NCBI GenBank assembly: GCA_003563255.1
Contig: PWSL01000174.1
Location: forward strand, 1 to 6,054
Direction: 5' to 3'
Origin: Desulfonatronospira sp.
Lineage (GTDB): Bacteria > Desulfobacterota > Desulfovibrionia > Desulfovibrionales > Desulfonatronovibrionaceae
DNA: 6,054 nucleotides
Part shown: positions 1-5,275 of the stretch, piece after piece
How positions within the stretch are numbered: position 1 is the first letter of the stretch
Layout of the letters: each line of letters starts with the position of its first letter
Notes under the pieces: model-generated
What the model was told of the DNA's origin: nothing
Database searches by the model: none
What the model saw: the letters and a program-made list of their open reading frames with translations, nothing else
Translations under genes and position numbers: made by a program

Positions 1-176
1 TCCAGGACCCGCTTGTCCCAGAAATTCAGGCTTTTTGAGCATAAAACCATGCTAACGCTGGCCATGCCCGCAACCCAAGATAATGCAGTGCTCTTATCCC
101 ACTTGGGAAAGTCCCCCTCCGATTTTTACGACCAACATGTTAGTTTGAAATTTGTACTAAGCGCCTAAACAGATAC
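1..176. mobile_element. Truncated copy A of the palindromic MITE-like repeat
   Basis: Positions 1-53 align without gaps to 1344-1396 of the complete element (my count is 44 of 53 identical). The shared part includes the small inverted repeat around GGACCCGCTTGTCCC. The right end at 159-176 (AAGCGCCTAAACAGATAC) is the element's terminal repeat with one extra C. The left end lies outside the window, so any target duplication cannot be tested. Positions 54-158 do not match the complete copy and may be a different interior. A small hairpin, TCCCACTTGGGA, lies at 97-108. The element ends 11 bp past the stop codon of the PP-loop gene, so it may supply that gene's 3' end structure. Confidence 0.65.
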
Positions 177-187
177 ACAGATACGAA

Positions 188-934
188 CTATTTTAAGTTG
201 CAGGCCAAGTCAAGTTGCCAGCGCTTAAAAGCATTCAGAATATTCTGTTTTGTTTTTTTGTCGCCCCTGGATATAATATCCAGCATACCTTCCATTTCGG
301 TTCTTTTACTCTGTCCTGCAGAGGGGCAGGGGTTTTTCCATACAGGCAGTTCCCACCTGCCGGCGGCATTGCGAATGATTTTTTTTTCCACCAGCAAAAG
401 AGGCCGTACAATGGTCAGCCGCCCCTGAAAAAAGTCTTCTCTGGCTGCAAGACCATCCACCCTGGAGTTCTGAATGAGGTTCATAAAAAAAGTGGCGGCC
501 AGATCCTCGGCATTATGCCCAAAGGCCAGATGAGTTAAACTGTATCGCCTGCAGAGGTCAAAGAGGATTTTTCTCCTGTTCCAGGAGCACAGGAAACAGG
601 GAGACTTCGTGTTGCCGGGTTTATGGGCCTGTAGTCCTATGTCTGAAAGCTGGATATGAGCAGGCAGGGGATTGGCCTGCAGCCATTTTTCCATGGGATG
701 ATGATTGTCCGGCTCAAATCCTGGATTTATATGCAAAAGGATCAGCTCGAAGGAAAAAGGAACGATTTTTTTTCGCAACATCAGGACCCGGGCCAGAACC
801 CAGCTGTCAACACCGCCTGACACGGCTACGCCTATGCGCGCCCCGGGGCTGAGCATGCCGGTCTGCTGCATCAGCCGTCCACAGCGTCCAAGGCAAATTT
901 TCTGGGCGTAATTGAGCTTTTTTCTAAATCCCAT
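188..934 (-). CDS. TtcA-family PP-loop ATPase, probable tRNA thiolation enzyme
   Basis: This 248-residue cytoplasmic protein has the adenylating PP-loop SGGVDS at residues 39-44, followed by a CxxC pair (C113, C116), a GHNAED motif at 139-144, the RPL segment at 177-179 and a third cysteine, C203, in NPCPS. In TtcA proteins three cysteines in this arrangement hold an iron-sulfur cluster, and the enzyme adenylates C2 of cytidine 32 in tRNA before sulfur transfer. TtcA itself usually has K in the loop (SGGKDS) and is somewhat longer, so the exact tRNA position modified is inferred. TilS (lysidine synthase) is less likely because it lacks the cysteine set. The ATG at 934 is preceded by no clear Shine-Dalgarno sequence; a repeat box at 951-966 sits 16 nt upstream. 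The gene stands alone, divergent from the rpoZ operon. Confidence 0.85.
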   Translation of the reverse strand: MGFRKKLNYAQKICLGRCGRLMQQTGMLSPGARIGVAVSGGVDSWVLARVLMLRKKIVPFSFELILLHINPGFEPDNHHPMEKWLQANPLPAHIQLSDIGLQAHKPGNTKSPCFLCSWNRRKILFDLCRRYSLTHLAFGHNAEDLAATFFMNLIQNSRVDGLAAREDFFQGRLTIVRPLLLVEKKIIRNAAGRWELPVWKNPCPSAGQSKRTEMEGMLDIISRGDKKTKQNILNAFKRWQLDLACNLK

Positions 935-950
935 GGAACTGGAGAGTTAA

Positions 951-1002
951 TAGCCCTACAACGAAACTTATTTGTGCTACATGCAAAGCGCTGAAAAGAT
1001 AC
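951..1002 (-). repeat. Short repeat copy E without hairpin, upstream of the PP-loop gene
   Basis: Read on the minus strand, this 52-bp stretch begins with GTATCTTTTCAGCGCTTT (16 of 18 matches to the MITE end), continues GCATGTAGCA, then CAAATAAG, and ends with the box TTTCGTTGTAGGGCTA. The same order of blocks occurs in copies C and D, but there a hairpin of about 92-95 bp separates GCATGTGGCA from CAAATAAAG or CAAAG. This copy therefore looks like the version lacking the hairpin. It ends 16 nt before the start codon of the TtcA-family gene and so lies within that gene's likely leader or promoter region. Confidence 0.6.
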
Positions 1003-1215
1003 CTTCGGGTCTTTCATGATGCGCCTGCAAACAGTCAGTTGAAGGTGCTGTTTATACCAGGAAAATAAATTTGTTTAGCGCTTGCACAAAAAATGTGCCT
1101 TTTTCTGCGACCTGCAAAACGTTGAACAGATAGGCCGATTGACAGCCTGAAATCCGATTCTAATAATAAAGTGTCTGTATGGCAATCCTGATTCCACGCA
1201 ACCATGCAGGGATCC

Positions 1216-1275
1216 GGCCGGTAATCACCACCGAGGACCCACTGCTGGTCACGATTCCTCGGTATTGATGACGGT
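1216..1275. repeat. Imperfect inverted repeat (hairpin) of unknown role
   Basis: ACCGAGGA at 1230-1237 pairs perfectly with TCCTCGGT at 1256-1263, with an 18-nt loop between. The pairing extends outward imperfectly (about 16 of 20 positions) through CCGGTAATCACC on the left and ATTGATGACGG on the right. It does not share sequence with the GGGGACTGG hairpins elsewhere in the window. No T-run follows on either strand, so it is not an obvious intrinsic terminator. It could be a separate repeat family or a structured RNA; the sequence alone does not decide. Confidence 0.4.
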
Positions 1276-1293
1276 CTTTGCCCGTAAAAATCT

Positions 1294-1301
1294 TTGCACA
1301 T
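1294..1301. repeat. Left copy of 8-bp target site duplication
   Basis: TTGCACAT directly abuts the left inverted end at 1302. The same eight bases directly follow the right inverted end at 1454-1461. The match stops at eight bases on both sides, as expected for duplication on insertion. Confidence 0.75.
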
Positions 1302-1453
1302 GTATCTGTTTAGCGCTTTGGATGTGGCACGGGGACTGGCTATTCCGGGACCCGCTTGTCCCAGAAAATGAGTCATTTTAAGCACAAAAGGATGCTCAAT
1401 TGGGTCCCGGAGCTGCCTGACCCCTGCTTTGCTTAAAAGCGCTAAACAGATAC
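1302..1453. mobile_element. Complete 152-bp MITE-like element (copy B) with 18-bp perfect inverted ends
   Basis: The element starts with GTATCTGTTTAGCGCTTT (1302-1319) and ends with its exact reverse complement (1436-1453). It is flanked on both sides by the direct repeat TTGCACAT. The interior is itself palindromic: 1331-1353 pairs with 1402-1424 at 18 of 23 positions, including a perfect nine-base arm CCGGGACCC/GGGTCCCGG. The loop holds a perfect palindrome, AAAATGA-G-TCATTTT (1365-1379). It encodes no protein, so movement would need a transposase acting in trans, and none is in this window. It inserted about 20 bp upstream of the -35 box of the likely rpoZ promoter, between that promoter and the divergent PP-loop gene. 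Deleting it with one duplication copy restores a continuous sequence. Confidence 0.85.
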
Positions 1454-1461
1454 TTGCACAT
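1454..1461. repeat. Right copy of 8-bp target site duplication
   Basis: TTGCACAT directly follows the right inverted end at 1453 and is identical to 1294-1301, bracketing the 152-bp element. Confidence 0.75.
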
Positions 1462-1473
1462 ACATTTTTGTCC

Positions 1474-1503
1474 TTGACCTGAATGGTGTTTTGCAGTTAT
1501 ATA
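1474..1503 (+). promoter_or_regulatory. Probable sigma70 promoter for rpoZ-dnaJ-moaC
   Basis: TTGACC (1474-1479) matches the -35 consensus at five of six positions. TATATA (1498-1503) follows after 18 bp, or TTATAT (1497-1502) after 17 bp. This is the best promoter-like pair in the 808-bp gap and points at rpoZ. Transcription would start near 1510, giving a leader of roughly 230 nt that contains the copy C hairpin. The -10 region lies inside a 12-bp palindrome, and CCTTGAC (1472-1478) is mirrored by GTCAAGG (1524-1530). Confidence 0.6.
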
Positions 1504-1506
1504 ACT
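1495..1506. promoter_or_regulatory. Perfect 12-bp palindrome over the -10 region, possible operator
   Basis: AGTTATATAACT is exactly self-complementary and covers the putative -10 element. The flanks carry repeated TGCAG words (1492-1496, 1515-1519 and 1537-1541). A regulator site is plausible from its position, but AT-rich palindromes also arise by chance, and I recognise no known regulator motif. Confidence 0.3.
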
Positions 1507-1548
1507 ACGTTTATCTGCAGCGCGTCAAGGTTGATTTGCAGGGTTTAA

Positions 1549-1689
1549 GTACCTGTTAAGCGCTTTACATGTGGCATGGGGACTGACTCTCCCCGCACTT
1601 ATTTTTCAGTAATGATCTTCACATCAGCGAAAAAATAAGTGCGGGTGAGAGCCAGTCCCCTTCGAGTTCAAATAAAGAGTCGCTGTAGT
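1549..1689 (+). repeat. Composite repeat copy C in the rpoZ leader
   Basis: It starts with GTACCTGTTAAGCGCTTT (16 of 18 matches to the MITE end), then ACATGTGGCA, then a large hairpin (1578-1660), then CAAATAAAGAGTCGCTGTAGT. The block order matches copy D and, without the hairpin, copy E. The right side does not end in the inverted end seen in copy B but in the GTCGCTGTAGT box, so this may be a one-sided or decayed relative. It lies between the likely promoter and rpoZ, ending 53 nt before the start codon. Confidence 0.65.
1578..1660. repeat. Large REP-like hairpin in the rpoZ leader
   Basis: Positions 1578-1607 pair with 1629-1660 almost completely: one A-C mismatch, one bulged A on the right arm and one extra A in the A run. 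This gives a stem of about 29 bp with a 21-nt loop. The outer part, GGGGACTGRCTC, is shared with the other hairpins here, while the inner part (CCCGCACTTATTTTT) is specific to this copy. No T-run follows, so it is not an intrinsic terminator for the operon. If the promoter at 1474 is used, the rpoZ mRNA would begin with this structure. Confidence 0.75.
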
Positions 1690-1742
1690 ATTGTTGAGTC
1701 TGAACTAACTATATTAAAGGGTATTAATTTGCGAGGTGGGCC

Positions 1743-1958
1743 ATGGCCAGAATTACTGTAGAAGACTGTCTGGAACAGGTAAATAACCGGTTTTTGCTGG
1801 TACAGATGTCGGTTCGAAGGATCAAGCAGTACCGGGAGGGATACAAGCCCCTGATTGACAGCAAAAACAAGGATGTTGTCACCAGCCTGAGGGAGATTGC
1901 GGCTGGTAAGGTTATTCCTTCCAAGTCCATTCAAAAAGCAGGAATCAAGGTGGGGTAG
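1743..1958 (+). CDS. rpoZ: DNA-directed RNA polymerase omega subunit
   Basis: This 71-residue protein is the small omega subunit, which assists beta-prime folding and core RNA polymerase assembly. The family signature is clear: [13 protein letters not shown] at the start, the conserved [16 protein letters not shown] helix at residues 14-29 and a second helix ending [13 protein letters not shown] (45-57). Length is normal for short omega proteins. The start is set by GAGGTG at 1733-1738, four bases before the ATG. It is the first gene of a plus-strand operon, and dnaJ starts 2 bp after its stop codon, implying co-transcription and probably translational coupling. The leader carries repeat copy C. 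Nothing in the coding sequence looks damaged. Confidence 0.95.
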   Translation: MARITVEDCLEQVNNRFLLVQMSVRRIKQYREGYKPLIDSKNKDVVTSLREIAAGKVIPSKSIQKAGIKVG

Positions 1959-1960
1959 GC

Positions 1961-3064
1961 ATGCCTGAAAAAAGGGATTACTACGATATCCTGGGGGTCT
2001 CCAGCGAAGCGGACCATGAGGAGATAAAAAAAGCTTATCGCAAAATGGCTTTTAAATATCATCCTGATCGCAATCCGGATGACCCTGAAGCGGAAACCAT
2101 GTTCAAGGAAGCTTCCGAAGCCTACCAGGTGCTGAGCGACCCTGAAAAACGCCAGCGCTATGACCACTTCGGGCATGCCGGAATGGACAGCAACGGATAC
2201 CATGGTTTTCGGAGCACTGAAGATGTTTTTGATTCCTTTTCAGATATTTTCGGGGATTTTTTCGGTTTTGGAGGTCGCCGCTCCGGTCCCAGGGCCAGGG
2301 CGGGAGCAGATCTGCGCTACAATCTGACCGTCTCTTTTCGCGAAGCCGCCAAGGGTACGGAAGTTAACCTGGAACTGCCGAAGAGGGAAAAATGCGACCG
2401 CTGTGCCGGTCAGGGTTCAGAACCGGGATATTCGGCCGAGACCTGCAGGCATTGCGGTGGCAGTGGACAGGTGCACCGCTCCCAGGGATTTTTCCGGGTG
2501 GCCATGCCTTGTGCCGTTTGCCAGGGTCAGGGCATGCTCATCACCAATCCCTGTAAAAAGTGCAAGGGCCTGGGGATTGTCCAGGTCTCCAAACAGTTGA
2601 AGGTCCGGGTGCCCGCCGGAATGGACAACGGCAGCCGCCTGCGGCTGCGCGGCGAGGGCGAACCCGGAGATCACGGCGGCCCTGCTGGAGACCTGTACGT
2701 TGTTATTTTCGTGGAAGAGGACGATACCTTTAAGAGACAGGGCCAGGACCTGGTTACCCAGGTAGAGATCACCTTTGTTCAGGCTGCCCTTGGAGGAAAG
2801 GTTGAAGTGCCCACCCTGGATGACCCCATTTCCATGGAAATCCCCAAGGGCACCCAGAGCGGCAAGGTGTTTCAACTCAGCAGCATGGGACTGCCTTACC
2901 CAGGCGGTTCCCAGCGCGGGGATCTGCTGGTGCAGGTGCAGGTCAAGACTCCCACCAAACTCAGCAAAAGACAGGAAGAATTGCTCCAGGAATTTGAAAA
3001 CCTGGAAAAGGAAAAGGCCGGGCACAAGGTCAAGCGTTTTTTTAAACGGGTTATGGGAGAATAG
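1961..3064 (+). CDS. dnaJ: Class A (type I) DnaJ co-chaperone
   Basis: This 367-residue cytoplasmic Hsp40 stimulates DnaK ATPase and delivers unfolded proteins. The order is complete: J domain at about residues 4-70 with HPD at 34-36, a Gly/Phe-rich linker at about 71-108 ([11 protein letters not shown]), the zinc-binding region with four CxxCxGxG repeats (C145/C148, C162/C165, C184/C187, C198/C201), then the two beta-rich substrate-binding domains from about 205 and a Lys-rich C-terminus. All four cysteine pairs are intact, so two zinc ions are expected. Length is typical. The ribosome site AGGTGGGG lies inside the 3' end of rpoZ, only a few bases before the ATG. Neither dnaK nor grpE is nearby, so it could be the only DnaJ, encoded away from its partners, or a second copy. 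No CIRCE element precedes the operon. Confidence 0.98.
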   Translation: MPEKRDYYDILGVSSEADHEEIKKAYRKMAFKYHPDRNPDDPEAETMFKEASEAYQVLSDPEKRQRYDHFGHAGMDSNGYHGFRSTEDVFDSFSDIFGDFFGFGGRRSGPRARAGADLRYNLTVSFREAAKGTEVNLELPKREKCDRCAGQGSEPGYSAETCRHCGGSGQVHRSQGFFRVAMPCAVCQGQGMLITNPCKKCKGLGIVQVSKQLKVRVPAGMDNGSRLRLRGEGEPGDHGGPAGDLYVVIFVEEDDTFKRQGQDLVTQVEITFVQAALGGKVEVPTLDDPISMEIPKGTQSGKVFQLSSMGLPYPGGSQRGDLLVQVQVKTPTKLSKRQEELLQEFENLEKEKAGHKVKRFFKRVMGE

Positions 3065-3072
3065 GAGTTTTT

Positions 3073-3549
3073 ATGGGAGATCAGCTGACTCACGTGGATC
3101 AGCAAGGCCGGGTCAGCATGGTGGATGTTGGAACCAAGGAACAGACTGATAGAAGGGCACTGGTGAGAAGCGTGGTCAGGCTCGCGCCCGCAACCATGCA
3201 GATGCTTATAAAGCAGGCTCTGCCCAAGGGGGACGTGCTGGTGACCGCAAAGCTGGCCGGAATTATGGCCGCCAAGAAGACCGGGGATCTGATACCACTT
3301 TGCCATCCTCTGTTTCTCAGTTACGTGGATGTACGTTTTGATGTGCAGGAGGATGAAAACCGGATAGTCGTGGAAGCGGAAGCCCGCACCACCGCAGCCA
3401 CCGGAGTGGAAATGGAGGCTTTGGTTGCGGCCCAGACCGCCTGCATGACCATTTACGACATGTGCAAGGCGGTGCAGCGCGACATAGTTATAGAAGACTG
3501 CCGACTGGTGCATAAAAGCGGGGGGCGCAGCGGAACCTACCAGGCCTGA
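3073..3549 (+). CDS. moaC: Cyclic pyranopterin monophosphate synthase MoaC
   Basis: This 158-residue enzyme converts the 3',8-cyclo-GTP product of MoaA into cyclic pyranopterin monophosphate, an early step of molybdenum (or tungsten) cofactor synthesis. The hallmark segments are LTHVD (5-9), MVDVG (16-20), AGIMAAKKT (62-70), IPLCHPL (74-80), TGVEMEAL (110-117) and YDMCKAV (128-134), with D129 and K132 matching the catalytic Asp and Lys, and KSGGRSG near the end. Length is normal and there is no fusion to MogA or MobA domains. AGGAG at 3063-3067 overlaps the dnaJ stop codon and lies five T residues before the ATG, so it is the third gene of the operon. No other mo genes are in the window. Its 3' end faces hisF with a 7-bp gap. 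Confidence 0.98.
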   Translation: MGDQLTHVDQQGRVSMVDVGTKEQTDRRALVRSVVRLAPATMQMLIKQALPKGDVLVTAKLAGIMAAKKTGDLIPLCHPLFLSYVDVRFDVQEDENRIVVEAEARTTAATGVEMEALVAAQTACMTIYDMCKAVQRDIVIEDCRLVHKSGGRSGTYQA

Positions 3550-3556
3550 CCCTTTA

Positions 3557-4336
3557 TTACCAGGTCCTGCGTACCTTGACCCCTGCCTGGTGCATGTAAT
3601 CTTTGACTTCTTGAATGGTGTATTCCCCGTAATGCACGATGGAAGCGATAAGTGCTGCTGATGCCCGGCCCTGAGTAACGGCCTGAACCATATGTTCCGG
3701 GTTGCCTGCCCCGCCGGAGGCAATAACCGGGATGCGCACGTTTTGGGCGATAAGCCTGGTTAGTTTCAATTCATAGCCATCCCTGGTTCCATCCGCGTCT
3801 ATGGAGTTGAGGCAGATCTCACCGGCCCCCAGCTTCTGCACCTCTTTCGCCCACCACAAGGCATCCATTCCCATGCGCCTGCGGCCCCCGTGGATAACTA
3901 TTTCGTAGCCGGAGGGACATTGTGGGCTCTTTTCCACCCGCAGGACATCCATGCCTACTACGATGCACTGGGAACCGAAAGCCTCTGCGCCCTGTGAAAT
4001 GATTTCAGGTTTTTTAACGGCAGCCGAATTAACCGAGACCTTTTCCGCCCCGGCCAGCAGGGCGGCTCGCATGTCTTCCAGGCTGGCAATCCCGCCTCCA
4101 ACAGAAAAGGGAATGAAAATGGTCTCCGCCACCTTTTCCACCACCTGCAGCATGATTCCCCGGGCCTCGGCCGAAGCCGTGATGTCATAAAATACTATCT
4201 CGTCGGCTCCATGCTCGTAATAGTGCCTGGCAGTCTCAACAGGGTCACCGATCTCGACATTGCCTTTAAATTTAATGCCCTTTGTAAGTTTACCGTCTCG
4301 AACATCCAGGCAGGGAATTACTCTCTTGCTCAACAT
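3557..4336 (-). CDS. hisF: Imidazole glycerol phosphate synthase, cyclase subunit HisF
   Basis: This 259-residue TIM barrel uses ammonia from HisH to convert PRFAR into imidazole glycerol phosphate and AICAR, linking histidine and purine synthesis. The catalytic aspartates D11 (PCLDVRDG) and D130 (VVGMDV) are present, as are phosphate-binding loops SVGGGI (78-83) and IASGGAG (205-211). The ammonia-gate residues equivalent to R5, E46, K99 and E167 of the Thermotoga enzyme appear as R5, E46, K99 and E173; the last is shifted by a short insertion at about 133-143. GMD and NSIDADGT are variants I associate with Desulfovibrionales HisF. GAGGA at 4342-4346 lies five bases before the ATG. hisH is upstream on the same strand, 183 bp away, with repeat copy D between. 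It converges on moaC. Confidence 0.98.
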   Translation of the reverse strand: MLSKRVIPCLDVRDGKLTKGIKFKGNVEIGDPVETARHYYEHGADEIVFYDITASAEARGIMLQVVEKVAETIFIPFSVGGGIASLEDMRAALLAGAEKVSVNSAAVKKPEIISQGAEAFGSQCIVVGMDVLRVEKSPQCPSGYEIVIHGGRRRMGMDALWWAKEVQKLGAGEICLNSIDADGTRDGYELKLTRLIAQNVRIPVIASGGAGNPEHMVQAVTQGRASAALIASIVHYGEYTIQEVKDYMHQAGVKVRRTW

Positions 4337-4341
4337 GGTTT

Positions 4342-4346
4342 TCCTC
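4342..4346 (-). promoter_or_regulatory. Ribosome binding site of hisF
   Basis: On the minus strand this reads GAGGA, five bases before the hisF ATG. It shows that hisF keeps its own initiation signal despite the repeat separating it from hisH, so it need not depend on translational coupling. Confidence 0.7.
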
Positions 4347-4380
4347 GGTCTTGATGTATACCTTGAGAGATAATAGTTAT

Positions 4381-4524
4381 GTATCTGTTTAGCTTTGCAT
4401 GTCGCATGGGGACTGGCTCTTTTGCCGCCGAGAACCCAGCCATTTTACGGTTTGAGTTCGCCAAAAGTGCCTGTCCCCGGTGGCTGAGGCAATAATTAAC
4501 ACAAAGTGTCGTTGTAGTGCTAAG
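4381..4524 (+). repeat. Composite repeat copy D between hisH and hisF
   Basis: It starts GTATCTGTTTAGCTTTG, the MITE end with two bases deleted, then CATGTCGCA, then a hairpin: GGGGACTGGCTCTTTTG (4408-4424) pairs with CAAAAGTGCCTGTCCCC (4462-4478) across 17 positions with only two symmetric T-T mismatches. After a linker comes CAAAGTGTCGTTGTAGTGCTAAG, ending at 4524. The final box overlaps the hisH stop codon at 4520-4522. The copy fills most of the hisH-hisF gap, where these genes are commonly adjacent or overlapping. A transcript running from hisH to hisF would contain the hairpin. I find no clear flanking duplication. Confidence 0.7.
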
Positions 4525-5149
4525 CATTCATGCAGTACTTATAAAAATTGTTCAGGATTTTCAGGCCGGGCCGCCCGCTTTTTTCAGGATGAAACTGCAT
4601 GGCCCACAAGCCCGGCCTGCCGAACACGGAGCAGAATTCACGGCCGTAGTGGGTATCACCTATTACGAGGTCCTTGTGCGGTACCGGGAAATAACTATGC
4701 ACAAAATAAAACTCAGCTTCCCGGGGCACATCCTGAAAAAGTTCACATTGCTTGACCAGGTTGACGTTATTCCAGCCCATGTGGGGAATATTAATGGGAT
4801 CGCCGTGCTCGTCCTGCAGTTCATCCTGAAAGCGCTCACAGCTGCCAGGGAGTATGGAGAGGGTGGAGGCATGGTTTTCCATGCTCTTGTCCAGTATGAT
4901 CTGGCAGCCCAGGCATATGCCCAGCATGGGTTTGCCCCGGGCGAGCAGCTCCTTGAGAATCTTATCCAGGCCGCTGTTTCGGAGGTTGTGCATGGCTGAA
5001 CCGGCAGCTCCCACTCCAGGGAATATTATGCCCCGGGCCTGGGCAAGACTTTCTGCATCGTCTGTTATGGCACTGGGTATATTTTCGTGGTCCAGGGCCC
5101 TTTTTACGCTGGTCAGGTTCCCGGCCCTGTAGTTCAAAACTGCGATCAT
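4520..5149 (-). CDS. hisH: Imidazole glycerol phosphate synthase, glutamine amidotransferase subunit HisH
   Basis: This 209-residue class I glutamine amidotransferase releases ammonia from glutamine for HisF. The triad is C79 (GICLGCQ), H187 and E189 (FHPEKS), with the PGVGA oxyanion segment at 44-48 and PHMGW at 122-126. Residue 82 is Cys where Met is usual (GICLGMQ). I chose the ATG at 5149: the protein then begins [11 protein letters not shown] as family members do, and GGAG at 5156-5159 lies six bases upstream. The open frame extends upstream to a TTG at 5182, but those 11 extra residues have no family counterpart. The stop codon lies inside the repeat box at 4507-4524. hisF follows after 183 bp. 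The ATP-grasp gene is 126 bp upstream on the same strand. Confidence 0.97.
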   Translation of the reverse strand: MIAVLNYRAGNLTSVKRALDHENIPSAITDDAESLAQARGIIFPGVGAAGSAMHNLRNSGLDKILKELLARGKPMLGICLGCQIILDKSMENHASTLSILPGSCERFQDELQDEHGDPINIPHMGWNNVNLVKQCELFQDVPREAEFYFVHSYFPVPHKDLVIGDTHYGREFCSVFGRPGLWAMQFHPEKSGRPGLKILNNFYKYCMNA

Positions 5150-5275
5150 GGCATGCTCCGTAAATGTTGATTGGCACTGCAAATTCGTTAAGCAGATAGA
5201 TTATCGGTTTCTTATCCAAAGCTGGTTTTGTTTACTTTTGGCGGGTAAGTCAAGTAGATGTGGAGGGGTACAAAA
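5150..5275. other. 126-bp spacer between the ATP-grasp gene and hisH
   Basis: This spacer contains the hisH ribosome site (GGAG on the minus strand, 5156-5159). A minus-strand TTGACT at 5248-5253 could serve as a -35 box, but no good -10 box lies 16-18 bp further on. I see no hairpin followed by a T-run, so neither a terminator for the ATP-grasp gene nor a clear hisH promoter can be assigned. Read-through from the ATP-grasp gene is possible. Confidence 0.3.

Larger units (their letters stand above)
1003..1301. other. Gene-free stretch with degenerate repeat ends
   Basis: I see no credible gene here. The one long minus-strand frame (1035-1385) starts inside the inserted element and runs through repeat ends, and its product resembles no family I know. 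Two degenerate copies of the element end occur as an inverted pair: 1066-1083, with TGTTTAGCGCTT exact, and 1116-1133, with 14 of 18 matches. They could be the remains of a 68-bp deletion derivative, but no flanking duplication is visible. Between them lies a small perfect stem, GCACA-AAAAA-TGTGC (1084-1098), followed by five T residues (1100-1104), which is weakly terminator-like on the plus strand. A larger hairpin at 1216-1275 is listed separately. Confidence 0.4.

Noticed and set aside
1084..1104. GCACA/TGTGC hairpin with a T-run as an intrinsic terminator
   Set aside because: The stem is only 5 bp with 3 G-C pairs, and no plus-strand gene ends nearby to need it.
1326..1342. TGGCACGGGGACTGGCT as a sigma54 promoter
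   Set aside because: The GG-to-GC spacing is one base too long, and the sequence is part of a dispersed repeat whose other copies do not keep the motif.
1035..1385. 116-residue minus-strand open frame in the gene-poor gap
   Set aside because: It begins inside the inserted MITE, runs through the 1216-1275 hairpin and the degenerate repeat ends, has no good ribosome site and resembles no family I know.
2417..3723. Long antisense open frames across dnaJ, moaC and hisF
   Set aside because: They overlap strongly conserved genes on the opposite strand and show no recognisable domain, so they are shadows of the real reading frames.
3557..5149. A HisH2/HisF2 pair serving surface-sugar amidation rather than histidine
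   Set aside because: No WbpG/PseA-type amidotransferase or sugar gene is nearby, and HisF looks like the canonical form for this bacterial group.
5150..5182. Longer HisH starting at the TTG at 5182
   Set aside because: The ATG at 5149 has a well-placed GGAG and gives the normal HisH N-terminus; the 11 extra residues have no family counterpart.
5225..5253. Minus-strand TTGACT as the hisH promoter
   Set aside because: The -35 box is good, but the sequence 16-18 bp on (around CAAAAC) is a poor -10 box.
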